Shown: one piece after another, positions 54,446 through 64,000 of the stretch
Numbering within the stretch: position 1 is the stretch's first letter
Layout of the letters: every line of letters begins with the position of its first letter
Assembly (NCBI GenBank): GCA_027622275.1
Contig: JAQBZB010000004.1
Location: 1 to 64,000, forward strand
Direction of reading: 5' to 3'
Source of the DNA: Planctomycetota bacterium
GTDB lineage: Bacteria > Planctomycetota > Planctomycetia > Pirellulales > Pirellulaceae
DNA length: 64,000 nucleotides
Translations under genes and position numbers: made by a program
The notes under the pieces: generated by a model
Seen by the model: only the letters and a program-made list of their open reading frames with translations
Told to the model about the DNA's origin: nothing
Database searches by the model: none

Positions 54446-57073
54446 TTAGCGCAAGATCGTAACGGAGACCTCGTCAAGCCAAGCTTCGCCGAAGCCGGTC
54501 AAGGCGAACGTCAGCGTGAGATCGCCACTGTGTGTTGCGATGCGGTAGAGTGTGAATTCTCGCCATCCACTAGTTTGCGTGATCCGTTCGGCAAACTCTT
54601 CGCCGGAAAAGGAATCGTAGATCATCAGACCGTCGCTGCTACCCGCGATTGCTTGCGGCACTTTAACCCAGCCATGAATGCGGAGGCTTTGACCGGCTTC
54701 GACCGCGACAGGGGCGCTCGTAATCGAAAGCGGTGATACGCTCGTCGCGGATACGTCTCGCGGCGATTGATGCGAAAACATACGGAGTGCCGAACGACCG
54801 CCGGCGGGATCTGCGAGGGACAATTCGACTAGCGTACTTTCGGTGCGAGCGTCAGACGCATGTTGCCTCCAACCACTGCGAAGCATCGCGTCGAGACTTT
54901 CACAATCGCCGGCTTGCAAAGTGTTTGTGGCCCAGGTGGCCGTTGCCAGACGGTTGGCCGCTTCGGCATGCAGCGGCAGCGTCGCGAAGCTCGAGCAGAG
55001 AAGACTTGACGCAGGCGATGGAAATGCCAATACGGCTTCGTCCCACGTCTCGCGTTGCACGCGGCGAATCGATTCTTGCGCCGCGAGTGTCGCGGCCAGC
55101 GCGCTTCGTGAATCGCCGCCACGCATCAGCTGCTCGGCCCGGTCGAGCATCGCGCGCGCTTCGTCCAACATCGGCTTGACTGGCTCGGCACGGCCAAGCC
55201 TGCCAACGACATCCAACGTCTGACGCATTTGAAGGGCTGCAATCTGCTGGCGCAAAGCCGCACTTTGCTTTCGGTTTTCGGCAAGTTCGCGCGTGGAACG
55301 GTTGATCGCCAACGGATCCTGAGTAAACAGGATCAGCGAAACGGAATCCGGGTCGCGAATGGTGATTCGCGGACCGCTCGATTGAGAACGGAGCAACGGC
55401 TGCAAGCCGTTTGACCCGAGATGATAAGCCTGGTCGGTGATTGGAACCGCGTGAGCGACAAACGAAAGCGGTTCCGTGCGATGCGGGCGAGGGACGTACT
55501 GTTGACCCGACTCGTGACGCGTCACGACGAGCAAACGGGAACGTTCCGTTTCCAGGACACGTCCACGAGTATGCGGCTCGTGCATGTCGATCTCTTCCGC
55601 GAACAAGCCTCCCGCCGCCCAAGGCTCGACCAAGGACAGCTCCGAGTTGATTAGTCGCAAGCTCGCCGCGCGGAGCTTGGCAACGTCGTCTTCTAAATCG
55701 AGACGCGAACGCGAGCGGAAACAGATACCCCGCGCGCCGGCGGCCACTGTTTCGAACGCTAACAGTCGGATCTGTTCCGGGTCCGCACAGAGCTTGGGGA
55801 GTCGCAAGCTCGAAGAATGCGAAGCGGGATGACTTACGTGAGCAATCGCCAGTTGTTCGACCAAACGCGACGACGGTTCCGTTTGAATCGTTCCCCAGAC
55901 CGGTGTGCCAGTGATTGGGCGCAGTTGTTGTTGGAACCAATCGCCATAGTGTTGCAGATCGAAGCTCGTCCCGACGATCGTTTTTCCGAACATGAGCACG
56001 TCGCCGACGCTGACGAATTGTGCGATATCACGCTCCACGTCACAGACGATCGGTCGCGCCGCTTGGCGATCTTGACGGCGCAACTGGGTTGCCAGGTTGT
56101 CGACGGCGGTCGCATCGGCGGCCGTCGCTCCAGCGCCCAACCGCCATGCAATGACTCGACGATGGGCCGGTGTGAGGTCGAGCACTCCGCCGGTGATCGA
56201 TGGTGGAGCGACCAGCCAGATGTTCGCCGCCTCGGCCTCGGACAACTGCGCGGCGCTCGGCGGATTGCGAAGCAGAATCGTGTTGAAGCCGAGTTCCTTC
56301 AACCAGGAAAGCGGTTCGCCATTGTGTTCGATGACGCGCGCGAAGTAGGGGCGATCTTCGACCAGCAGGACCGACCCTCGCAGCTCGGCGACACGACTCG
56401 GATGCTCGACCGAATTTGGTGTTGGCGTTGCGGCTGCGCCCATGAGTCCCACAGGCGTTGCGACTCGCTGCGACGATGCGTAACCGTCCAGTTCTAAATC
56501 GTCGGTCCACATCTCCGTGATGCCGGGGCCGGAGTACGCATTGAGGACGATATGGTCGATATACGCTTCACCTTCGTCCACCTGACCTAGTTGCAGACGA
56601 CGGATACGAGCTTCTGCTTCGAGCGACTTCTTCACGTGGCGGACTTGAAGACGCTGCCACGCGCCCGGCTGCGTATAGAAGTCACCGTCAAGCATCACCG
56701 TTAGCGTTTTGCCCTCACGATCTTTCGCCCGCGGCAAGACCACGCGCAGCATCATGCGCAGACCGGGCCGATCCGCCTTGACCCACAAGCTGGGAACCAA
56801 TTCGCCAATGATTCGCGCCGGCGGAACTGGATGAGCCAGATACGCGTAAGTCGCCTGCGTGCTCCAGACGCGAGCGTGTTCCGATCCCTGTCCGGAGTGG
56901 GCGACAGTGAAGTCACGTTCGTGAAGCAGCAAGCGCGCCGAGCCATCGGAATCCGCAAGCCGCCACGAGACCTCCGCTGACTCGAACCGCTCGTGAACCG
57001 CCCAGGCCGTCCGCGCCGAGAGCGCCGCGAACAGCGCGCAGACAAAAGTCAGCAAACCTTTCGACAGTTTCAT
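54446..57073 (-). CDS. Large exported hypothetical protein
   Basis: Signal peptide MKLSKGLLTFVCALFAALSARTAWAV; 875-aa ORF with beta-rich N- and C-terminal regions. Confidence 0.78.
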   Translation of the reverse strand: MKLSKGLLTFVCALFAALSARTAWAVHERFESAEVSWRLADSDGSARLLLHERDFTVAHSGQGSEHARVWSTQATYAYLAHPVPPARIIGELVPSLWVKADRPGLRMMLRVVLPRAKDREGKTLTVMLDGDFYTQPGAWQRLQVRHVKKSLEAEARIRRLQLGQVDEGEAYIDHIVLNAYSGPGITEMWTDDLELDGYASSQRVATPVGLMGAAATPTPNSVEHPSRVAELRGSVLLVEDRPYFARVIEHNGEPLSWLKELGFNTILLRNPPSAAQLSEAEAANIWLVAPPSITGGVLDLTPAHRRVIAWRLGAGATAADATAVDNLATQLRRQDRQAARPIVCDVERDIAQFVSVGDVLMFGKTIVGTSFDLQHYGDWFQQQLRPITGTPVWGTIQTEPSSRLVEQLAIAHVSHPASHSSSLRLPKLCADPEQIRLLAFETVAAGARGICFRSRSRLDLEDDVAKLRAASLRLINSELSLVEPWAAGGLFAEEIDMHEPHTRGRVLETERSRLLVVTRHESGQQYVPRPHRTEPLSFVAHAVPITDQAYHLGSNGLQPLLRSQSSGPRITIRDPDSVSLILFTQDPLAINRSTRELAENRKQSAALRQQIAALQMRQTLDVVGRLGRAEPVKPMLDEARAMLDRAEQLMRGGDSRSALAATLAAQESIRRVQRETWDEAVLAFPSPASSLLCSSFATLPLHAEAANRLATATWATNTLQAGDCESLDAMLRSGWRQHASDARTESTLVELSLADPAGGRSALRMFSHQSPRDVSATSVSPLSITSAPVAVEAGQSLRIHGWVKVPQAIAGSSDGLMIYDSFSGEEFAERITQTSGWREFTLYRIATHSGDLTLTFALTGFGEAWLDEVSVTILR

Positions 57074-57360
57074 GGATGTAGTCAGACGGCAACGTGCAAA
57101 GAAGAGATTTGTTGACAAGATGCTACATGGGATGTGAAGTCCCCGTTTCTGACGTAAGACGTGCTTGTATCAGCATTTGCGTCCAGCGGCTAGCTCAAAC
57201 ACGTGGCGTTCTTTCAACATGGCGTTGCGCCGTCATTTGCCGTCGATCCACGTAACATGTTATTTTCAAGCGAGTTGCGTTTCCGTGGCCGCACTTCGCG
57301 CTGGTTGGCACGAAGCCTGCTTTTGTAAGCCAGCACAACGCAACCACGGAGACATCGCCA

Positions 57361-57659
57361 TGAGCACCGCACCACGAACGAACAGCAGCCACACGGAAGA
57401 ACTTCCCGCAGACATGATCGAACTCGCCGGTTTGATCGCCGCCTTGCCGGCTGGACACCGAGTGACGATCGAGCACGTCTTCAACCGAGTGACCGAAAGT
57501 ACAAAACGCCGACGCCGCATTTTGAATCTCGTCCAGGACGCCTTGGCTCAATTACGCCTGGACATGAAGTATCTGGTCTTCGACCTGGAAGCCACGCGAC
57601 GCGAACGCGACGAGGCCCGCCAGCAACTCGAAGAAGGGACCAATCGCGGCGACGCATAG
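57361..57659 (+). CDS. Hypothetical protein, 99 aa
   Basis: MSTAPRTNSSHTEELPADMIELAGLIAALPAGHRVTIEHVFNRV...; followed by terminator-like hairpin. Confidence 0.65.
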
Positions 57660-57694
57660 CTCGTGCCGCCGAATCGCAACTTGACCCCTCCCGC

Positions 57695-57728
57695 AAAACT
57701 CCGACTCGATCTTTCAAGTCGGAGTTTT
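57695..57728 (+). terminator. Terminator-like hairpin AAAACTCCGACT-N10-AGTCGGAGTTTT
   Basis: 12-bp perfect arms just downstream of the 57361..57659 ORF. Confidence 0.65.
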
Positions 57729-57882
57729 GTCGTGCCGCGGCGGAAGCTTTGGCGAGATTGCGACCATCGCGAATGTCGAATACGATGAATCAACCGCCCT
57801 GCTGATACAGCCATACCACCCGTGGTCAAGGGGCTCATGCGGCATTGAGATCAAGGAAGGATAGAGGAAGGCAAAACCGCTC

Positions 57883-59367
57883 ATGTCTGATTGGAGTGCC
57901 GAGAAGTTCGCGCAACGCGTTTTCGATCTCGCCTTACTTGATAGTCCGCAGATTAATGCCGTGTGGGGCGAACTGGGCTCGCGTCACGTGTCGCTCGACG
58001 AGATCGTTTCGGTGACGTTGCGGAAAGGTTTGCTGACCAATCTGCAAATCGAACGGATCCTGCGCGGCGAGCGGCAAGGCTTCTTTTATGGCAAGTACAA
58101 GCTGTTGTATTTAGTTGGTGCCGGGACATTCGCGCGGGTGTATCGTGCCGTTCACGTCGGCAAGGAAACCGTGGCGGCTGTCAAAGTGCTTCGCAACCGC
58201 TTCCTGAGTGACATTTCGCAGCAGGAACAGTTTCTCCGTGAAGGCAAGATGGTCATGGAGTTGCGGCACCCGAATATCGTTCCCGTGTACGAGGTCGGAG
58301 CGGAACGCCATCGCAAGTACATGGTGATGGAGTTTGTCGAGGGAGACAACTTGCGCGAGATTCTGAAGGTCCGCAAGAAGTTTGATCCAATCGAATCGCT
58401 GAAGCTGATCATTGACGTCGTATCGGGCCTGGACTTTGCAATTAGCAAGGGAATCACTCACCGTGACTTGAAACTCTCTAACGTCCTGCTGACGAGTTCG
58501 GGTCGCGCGAAGCTCGTGGACTTCGGGTTGGCCGCGATCGCAGCGTCCGAAAAGGAAAAGGGAGGCGAGGCAGGCTCGAGCGCCCGCAGTATCGACTACG
58601 CTGGACTCGAACGCGTGACCGGCGTCAAAAAAGATAACAAGCAGAGCGACATCTTTTTTGCCGGATGCATGTTCTACCACGTTCTCACCGGCGTGCCGCC
58701 GATGTCAGAAACGAAAGACCGCTCACAGCGATTGAGCGTTGCACGTTTCCGCGAAATCAAACCGATCACGCTCCACGAACCGAATCTCCCAGGCTCAATA
58801 GTCTCCGTCGTCAACAAAGCAATGGAGTTGGACCCCGAGAAGCGTTATTCGACACCGGGCGACTTTTTGATCGACTTGCAGAACGTCTTGCGACGACTCG
58901 AACAAGGAGACACGGGCGGCGGCACCGAGACCGGCGAGGGTGGCAAGAAACTGCTGGATCGCGAAGGCGAAGGTCGTAGCGTGATGATCGTCGAATCGAA
59001 TATCGATATGCAGGATGCGTTACGCGATTTGTTGAAGCGGCGCGGCTATCGCGTGTTGGTGGTTGGCGACGCGCAACGTGCGCTCGGGCGGTTCGAAGCC
59101 GGCGGTGATCCGCCAGCGGAATGCGTGATCTTTTCCACGACCGAAATGGGCGAGGAAGCACTCGATGCTTTCAATGCGTTTGGCGAGAACGAGGATACGA
59201 AAGATATTCCCGCGGTGTTGTTTATCGCCGAGAAGCATCAGCAGTCCGCCGCACGCGCGGCCACGGCACCGCATCGCAAGCTATTGCCGATGCCGTTGAA
59301 GGTCCGGCAGCTGCGGGCGATCTTGCTGAAGCTGCTCAAGCCGAACCAGGCGCCGAGCAACGGTTGA
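57883..59367 (+). CDS. Ser/Thr protein kinase with C-terminal receiver-like domain
   Basis: VGAGTFARVYRAVH, ITHRDLKLSNVLLTSSG, KLVDFGLA; C-term RSVMIVESNIDMQDALRDLLKRRGYRVLVV. Confidence 0.92.
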   Translation: MSDWSAEKFAQRVFDLALLDSPQINAVWGELGSRHVSLDEIVSVTLRKGLLTNLQIERILRGERQGFFYGKYKLLYLVGAGTFARVYRAVHVGKETVAAVKVLRNRFLSDISQQEQFLREGKMVMELRHPNIVPVYEVGAERHRKYMVMEFVEGDNLREILKVRKKFDPIESLKLIIDVVSGLDFAISKGITHRDLKLSNVLLTSSGRAKLVDFGLAAIAASEKEKGGEAGSSARSIDYAGLERVTGVKKDNKQSDIFFAGCMFYHVLTGVPPMSETKDRSQRLSVARFREIKPITLHEPNLPGSIVSVVNKAMELDPEKRYSTPGDFLIDLQNVLRRLEQGDTGGGTETGEGGKKLLDREGEGRSVMIVESNIDMQDALRDLLKRRGYRVLVVGDAQRALGRFEAGGDPPAECVIFSTTEMGEEALDAFNAFGENEDTKDIPAVLFIAEKHQQSAARAATAPHRKLLPMPLKVRQLRAILLKLLKPNQAPSNG

Positions 59368-59368
59368 G

Positions 59369-60415
59369 TCAATTCGCGACGAACTCTTCGATCGACACGG
59401 GCGTTTCCCGGTCGACGGCCCGCTGCGCCGCGAGACACAGCAACGTCGACCAGCGTCCGTCAACGGCCGTGCAGGGCGGCGGAGTCCCTTCACGAACGCA
59501 TCGTGCAACGGCGGCAACTTCGTCCGCCAGTTCGAGAAGTTCCCCCGTGGGCTTATCAAAGGTCATCTCGGTCACATCATCACCGAGTCCATAACGCAGG
59601 CCGAACGTTGGCTTGTCCGAGCGTGCATCCGCCGCGCTCCACCACGCCCAGATGGTCCCTTCGGTCCCGCTGATCTTGCCCGTTTGATGATGCCCGAAAG
59701 CGGCCAATGTCTGGGAAATGACCGCGTAGGCTCCGTTAAAGTTGACGATGGCCGAGAAGTTGTCGAGCAATTTCGGGTTGTCCGGATGTCGCGAGTTGGC
59801 GCGGGCGTAGACGGATGTCGGTTCGCCTCGTGACGAGAGATACCATCGAGCCAGGTCGAAGAAGTGGATCGGCTCTTCCAAGATCCAACTCCCGACGCGA
59901 TCAAGATCGTACCGCCAGCCCTGCGAGCCTGGCCGGTACGGAAAGCGCGACAGCTCGATTAACACATGGAGCGGATCGCCGATCGCACCTGCATCGATCA
60001 GCTTCTTCACGCCGCCCCACAGCGAGGACAACCGCAGCTCGTGACCGACCGCCAGAACAAGCTTGTTGGCGTCGGCCAGGGCGACGAGTTCGTCACAGTG
60101 CTCGACACGCAACGCCATTGGCTTTTCAAGCAGCAGGTGCTTGCCCGCTTCGAGAACGGCTTTGGCGATTTCAAAGTGCAGCTGGTTCGGCGCGACGACG
60201 GAAACAACTTCGATATCGTCGCGATCAATCAGTCGCCGATAGTCGCCAAGTACATCCGCCGTTGGATGCGCATCGCGAGCGAGTTGTTGACTGGCGTCGG
60301 AGCGCACCGCGATCGCTGTCAGTTCCGCATGACCGCAATTGGCAATCGCATCCGCATGATGCGAGCCAAACAAGCCATAGCCGATCAGTCCGAACTTTAC
60401 ACGCTTGTCGCTCAC
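59369..60415 (-). CDS. Gfo/Idh/MocA family oxidoreductase
   Basis: KFGLIGYGLFGSHHADAI, AGKHLLLEKPMAL. Confidence 0.95.
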   Translation of the reverse strand: MSDKRVKFGLIGYGLFGSHHADAIANCGHAELTAIAVRSDASQQLARDAHPTADVLGDYRRLIDRDDIEVVSVVAPNQLHFEIAKAVLEAGKHLLLEKPMALRVEHCDELVALADANKLVLAVGHELRLSSLWGGVKKLIDAGAIGDPLHVLIELSRFPYRPGSQGWRYDLDRVGSWILEEPIHFFDLARWYLSSRGEPTSVYARANSRHPDNPKLLDNFSAIVNFNGAYAVISQTLAAFGHHQTGKISGTEGTIWAWWSAADARSDKPTFGLRYGLGDDVTEMTFDKPTGELLELADEVAAVARCVREGTPPPCTAVDGRWSTLLCLAAQRAVDRETPVSIEEFVAN

Positions 60416-60425
60416 AACTCGTTGC

Positions 60426-61796
60426 TCACTCCGGCAAATCGTGCCCCTTGGTCTCGGGCAACAGGAACATCAAAGCAAAACCCACAAGGAACAGCGACCC
60501 AAGTCCGGTGACTGCGTATTCGAAACGCATGTCTGGCAGAGACTTCAGCCAGCCGGAAAAGACCAGCACCGGAACAGCGAGTATACGCCCGCCGTTGAAA
60601 CAAAAGCTCGTCCCCGTCGCGCGCAGGTGTGTCGGAAACAGCTCGGGAAAGTAGATGGCGTACCCGGCGTGCATCGCCAAAGTGAAGAATCCAAAGACGG
60701 GCAAGAGGGCCAGTAACACCGTGTAGTTGGGCGGTAGGAAGCAGGTCACGGGTACGATCACGAACGCCAACAGATGAAACATCATAAACGTGCGCCGTCT
60801 CCCCAGCCACGCGCTCAGCGGACCAAAGGATAGCAAGCCGATGCCGCCTCCGGCAGTTTGGATGAGGCCGTAGGCCAGCTTTGCCTTGCTCGCGGCGGTC
60901 GCACTATCGACGCCGTTGGCCACCAGCATCTGTTGAGCCAAGTCTTGCCCGGCGACCGTGACGGCCCAGAATGTACCAAGCCCAACGGCCGCGAGCGCCA
61001 TGCCAAGTAGTGCGTTTCGATTCCACTGCGAGTTCAACAGCAAGTCTGTGTAGCTCCCAAGTTGCTTTCCACCCTTCTCCGATTTGCGAGCTTGCCATTG
61101 CTCCGGTTCCTTGACGCTTGCCCGCACCCACAGGATCAGCAGTGCCGGCAACACGCCAAATAGATACGCGTACCGCCATTGAGCGCCGACGGCCCAACCC
61201 GCCAGGGCGGCCATCCAAGTTCCGAGTACGCTGGACGCGTGAAAGATGCCCGCGGCGTGAGCCCTGGCCCTGGTGGGAAAGACTTCCGCGACCAACGCCG
61301 CGGCGACGGCCCATTCGCCACCAACTCCCATCGCGACAAAGAAACGCAAAGCCGCCACCTGCCACAGCGAACTAGCAAAGAACGTCAGTCCCGAGAACAG
61401 GGAGTACATCAGAATGGTGATGACCATGATGGGGCGTCTGCCGTAGCGGTCGGCAAGCGATCCAAACAACAGGCCGCCAAATGTTCCTCCCAGCAGGAAG
61501 ATTGCCAGAAACATGTCCCCATACTTTGTGACGTCGCGCTGGTCTCCGGACGCCCCGAGCATCTCTTCAAGCATCTGGCCGCGCGTGATGTTGAAAATCT
61601 GGCCTTCGTAGACGTCAAACACCCAACCTGCGGAAGCGATCGCCAGAACGAGCCATTGGTAGGCGGTGATGCCTGCGTACCAACGCAGCGGCCTTTCTTG
61701 GAGGTCTGACACGATCTGATCCGATGGCGGGGGTGGGCGGCAAATCGAAGCGTTCCAGGCTACTGGCTCACGCAGCGTCGGGCAAGCAGTGTCCAC
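60426..61796 (-). CDS. MFS transporter
   Basis: GGLLFGSLADRYGRRPIMVITILMYS; FGFFTLAMHAGYAIYFPELFPTHLRATGTSFCFNGGRI. Confidence 0.93.
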   Translation of the reverse strand: MDTACPTLREPVAWNASICRPPPPSDQIVSDLQERPLRWYAGITAYQWLVLAIASAGWVFDVYEGQIFNITRGQMLEEMLGASGDQRDVTKYGDMFLAIFLLGGTFGGLLFGSLADRYGRRPIMVITILMYSLFSGLTFFASSLWQVAALRFFVAMGVGGEWAVAAALVAEVFPTRARAHAAGIFHASSVLGTWMAALAGWAVGAQWRYAYLFGVLPALLILWVRASVKEPEQWQARKSEKGGKQLGSYTDLLLNSQWNRNALLGMALAAVGLGTFWAVTVAGQDLAQQMLVANGVDSATAASKAKLAYGLIQTAGGGIGLLSFGPLSAWLGRRRTFMMFHLLAFVIVPVTCFLPPNYTVLLALLPVFGFFTLAMHAGYAIYFPELFPTHLRATGTSFCFNGGRILAVPVLVFSGWLKSLPDMRFEYAVTGLGSLFLVGFALMFLLPETKGHDLPE

Positions 61797-61917
61797 CGTT
61801 GGGCGACACTCCGAGTCGTCGATTCACGTCTCACGATTTGCATTGACGCGTCGCGGGAGCCACAATGCCGTTTCGCACTTGCGTTCTTTCATGGTGTTTA
61901 TGCCGAGGAGTAGAATC

Positions 61918-63018
61918 GTGCCCACCAAGTATCGCGTTGCTGTTATTGGTCACACAGGTCGAGGCAACTATGGACACGGAGTCGATACCGTCTGGCTTCA
62001 GTTGCCCCAATGCGAGATCGTCGGCGTCGCGGACGCCCACGAGCAAGGATTGGCCGACGCTGTCAAACGACTCTCCGCGCCGCAGGGCTTTGCGGACTAT
62101 CGACAGATGCTCGACGAGGCGAAGCCCGATATCGTGGCGATCGGTCCGCGGTGGCTCGACCAGCATCGCGACATGGTACTCGCGGCCGCCGAGCGAGGCA
62201 TGCACGTCTACATGGAGAAACCGATGTGCCGGACGCTCGAAGAGGCCGACGAGATGGCCGCGGCCTGCAAGAAGCACGACATCAAGCTCGCGGTCGCGCA
62301 CCAAACACGCTACAGCCCGAAGTTGCATGTGATCAGCGAAATGATCGACGATGGCCGCATTGGAAAAGTCCTTGAGCTGCGCGGGCGCGGCAAGGAGGAC
62401 GGGCGCGGAGGCGGCGAAGATCTGTGGGTGCTCGGCAGCCACGTCATGAATCTGATGCAGCACTTTGGCGGCGAGCCTAATTGGTGTATGGCCAACGTCA
62501 TGCAAGATGGCACAGCCGTGACAAAGGAGCATGTCGCTGAAGGCCCGGAAGGAATCGGTCCGCTCGCCGGCGATTCGCTGACGGCAACTTATGGGATGGA
62601 CGATGGCGTGACGGCGTATTTTGCGTCGACAAAAAACATGGGTGCCGGTAAACGATTTGGTTTACAGATCCTCGGCTCCGCGGGAATCATCGAGATCCTG
62701 ACCGGCTACTTGCCAGCCGTCAACTATCTTCCCGATCCGACCTGGTCGCCCGGGCGCAGCGGCGCCAAATGGATTCCCGTCAGTTCCGCTGGTCCCGGTC
62801 AGCCTGAGCCGTTACCCGATGGCGGCTTGAACGCCGGAAACGTACGCGCCTGCAGTGATCTGCTGGCCGCGATCGAGGAAGATCGTTTACCCGAGTGCAG
62901 CGTCTATGAAGGCCGTACCACGGTCGAAATGATCGCCGCCGTCTTCGAGTCGCATCGGCATGGTGCGACCGTCGAGATGCCGCTGAAGAATCGCAAGAAT
63001 CCACTGACGTTGCTCTGA
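61918..63018 (+). CDS. Gfo/Idh/MocA family oxidoreductase
   Basis: YRVAVIGHTGRGNYGHGV, MHVYMEKPMCRTLEEAD; GTG start preceded by GAGGAG. Confidence 0.92.
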   Translation: MPTKYRVAVIGHTGRGNYGHGVDTVWLQLPQCEIVGVADAHEQGLADAVKRLSAPQGFADYRQMLDEAKPDIVAIGPRWLDQHRDMVLAAAERGMHVYMEKPMCRTLEEADEMAAACKKHDIKLAVAHQTRYSPKLHVISEMIDDGRIGKVLELRGRGKEDGRGGGEDLWVLGSHVMNLMQHFGGEPNWCMANVMQDGTAVTKEHVAEGPEGIGPLAGDSLTATYGMDDGVTAYFASTKNMGAGKRFGLQILGSAGIIEILTGYLPAVNYLPDPTWSPGRSGAKWIPVSSAGPGQPEPLPDGGLNAGNVRACSDLLAAIEEDRLPECSVYEGRTTVEMIAAVFESHRHGATVEMPLKNRKNPLTLL

Positions 63019-63182
63019 TCCGGCACTTCGTATCCGCCACCCAAGTTGAGTCATGATGCCACCGTACTTGCGTGCCTTGGCATGCCTGTGCCGGGAACCA
63101 AGAAACATAGACACGATTCGAAACAGCTTGGCTTCTTCTCCATAAGCGGTCGCTGACACCTTTACGTTCCACGAAGGCTCCG

Positions 63183-63683
63183 ATGAATCCCGACATTGCA
63201 TTCCGCGCGATCGAAGATTCGGATCTCGAGTTCCTGTACCAGGTCTATGCGGATTCTCGGGCTGAAGAACTTTCCATCGTTCCCTGGTCCGATGAGCAGA
63301 AGGAAGAGTTCCTGCGGATGCAGTTTCGGGCGCAACACGAGTTCTATCAGCAGAACTATCGACAGGCGGAATTCGAGATCGTGCTCGTCGATGGCGAGCC
63401 CGCGGGGCGGTTGTACGTGGAACGCCGCGAGGACGAGCATCGCATCATGGACATCGCGTTGCTGGCCAGCCAACGTGGCCGCGGGATCGGCGGCAAGATC
63501 ATCCGCGACCTGTTGCAGGAGGCGGCCGCCGTTGGAAAACCGGTGACGATCCATGTTCTCAAACAGAATCGCGCTTTGAACCTTTACGATCGCCTCGGAT
63601 TTCGCGAGATTGGAAGTACCGAAGTCTACTCATTAATGGAATGGACACCAGACTCGTTACCAACCGAACCGTCCGTCGAGTGA
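63183..63683 (+). CDS. GNAT family N-acetyltransferase
   Basis: IALLASQRGRGIGGKIIRDLL, NRALNLYDRLGFREIG. Confidence 0.93.
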   Translation: MNPDIAFRAIEDSDLEFLYQVYADSRAEELSIVPWSDEQKEEFLRMQFRAQHEFYQQNYRQAEFEIVLVDGEPAGRLYVERREDEHRIMDIALLASQRGRGIGGKIIRDLLQEAAAVGKPVTIHVLKQNRALNLYDRLGFREIGSTEVYSLMEWTPDSLPTEPSVE

Positions 63684-63696
63684 GAAGATTCCGATC

Positions 63697-64000
63697 ATGA
63701 CCATCGAGTTGTCACACGCTACGTTCGCCGATCGCATCGGAGAGACTTTCATCCTCTCCAGTGATGAGTTTTCAGCCATCTCCCTACAGTTAAACGAAGC
63801 GCTCGACCTCCGCCATCCCGATCGAAAGATCCCCCAGCACGTTCGCCAAGATCCCTTCCAGCTCACCTTCCTCGGGCCACGCGAGCCGTTGCTCCCACAG
63901 GGTCCGTACACACTCAGCCACGAGACATTGGGGGAGATCCAACTGTTCGTGATTCCCGGCGGTCCCGACGGCGAGCAACAGTTGTACAACGTCACCGTTA
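63697..64000 (+). CDS. DUF6916-like protein, partial at right edge
   Basis: MTIELSHATFADRIGETFIL...FQLTFLGPREPLLPQGPYTLSHETLGEIQLFVIPGGPDGEQQLYNVTV. Confidence 0.65.
   Translation, partial: MTIELSHATFADRIGETFILSSDEFSAISLQLNEALDLRHPDRKIPQHVRQDPFQLTFLGPREPLLPQGPYTLSHETLGEIQLFVIPGGPDGEQQLYNVTV

Overview
The window reads as planctomycete-like chromosome: LESRxLL-type N-termini on giant surface proteins, several Uma2 genes, Hanks kinases next to ECF sigma factors, and dispersed palindromic repeats. No rRNA, tRNA or CRISPR array was recognised. The main blocks are: (1) ECF sigma / Ser-Thr kinase pair (0.7-3.5 kb); (2) RAYT/Y1 transposase bounded by perfect 20-bp inverted repeats, next to a probably broken methyltransferase/TPR gene and an antisense sulfatase remnant (4.7-7.0 kb); (3) a long co-directional cluster (7.36-23.1 kb) with a LuxE/PaaK-like acyl-activating enzyme, LuxC/ALDH-like reductase, Fe-dependent alcohol dehydrogenase, PQQ-propeller lipoprotein, HemN-like radical SAM protein, orphan GcvH-like lipoyl carrier, two-cluster ferredoxin, large TPR protein and a dedicated J-like/GrpE-like/Hsp70 set. 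This is the best candidate for an undescribed system; (4) GntR/ABC operon with a palindromic operator-like site; (5) a second metabolic cluster (28.4-36.1 kb) with a Gdx-type SMR exporter, SDR, sulfotransferase, AONS-like PLP enzyme, glycine-amidinotransferase-like enzyme, LLM flavin enzyme and alpha/beta hydrolase; (6) giant LESRxLL/beta-helix/cohesin/dockerin-like surface genes with apparent single-base homopolymer frameshifts (36-50 kb), with ECF sigma genes nearby; (7) kinase with a pseudo-receiver domain, Gfo/Idh/MocA-MFS-Gfo/Idh/MocA module, and a DUF6916-like ORF at the right edge. All assignments come from reading motifs in the translations; no database search was run.
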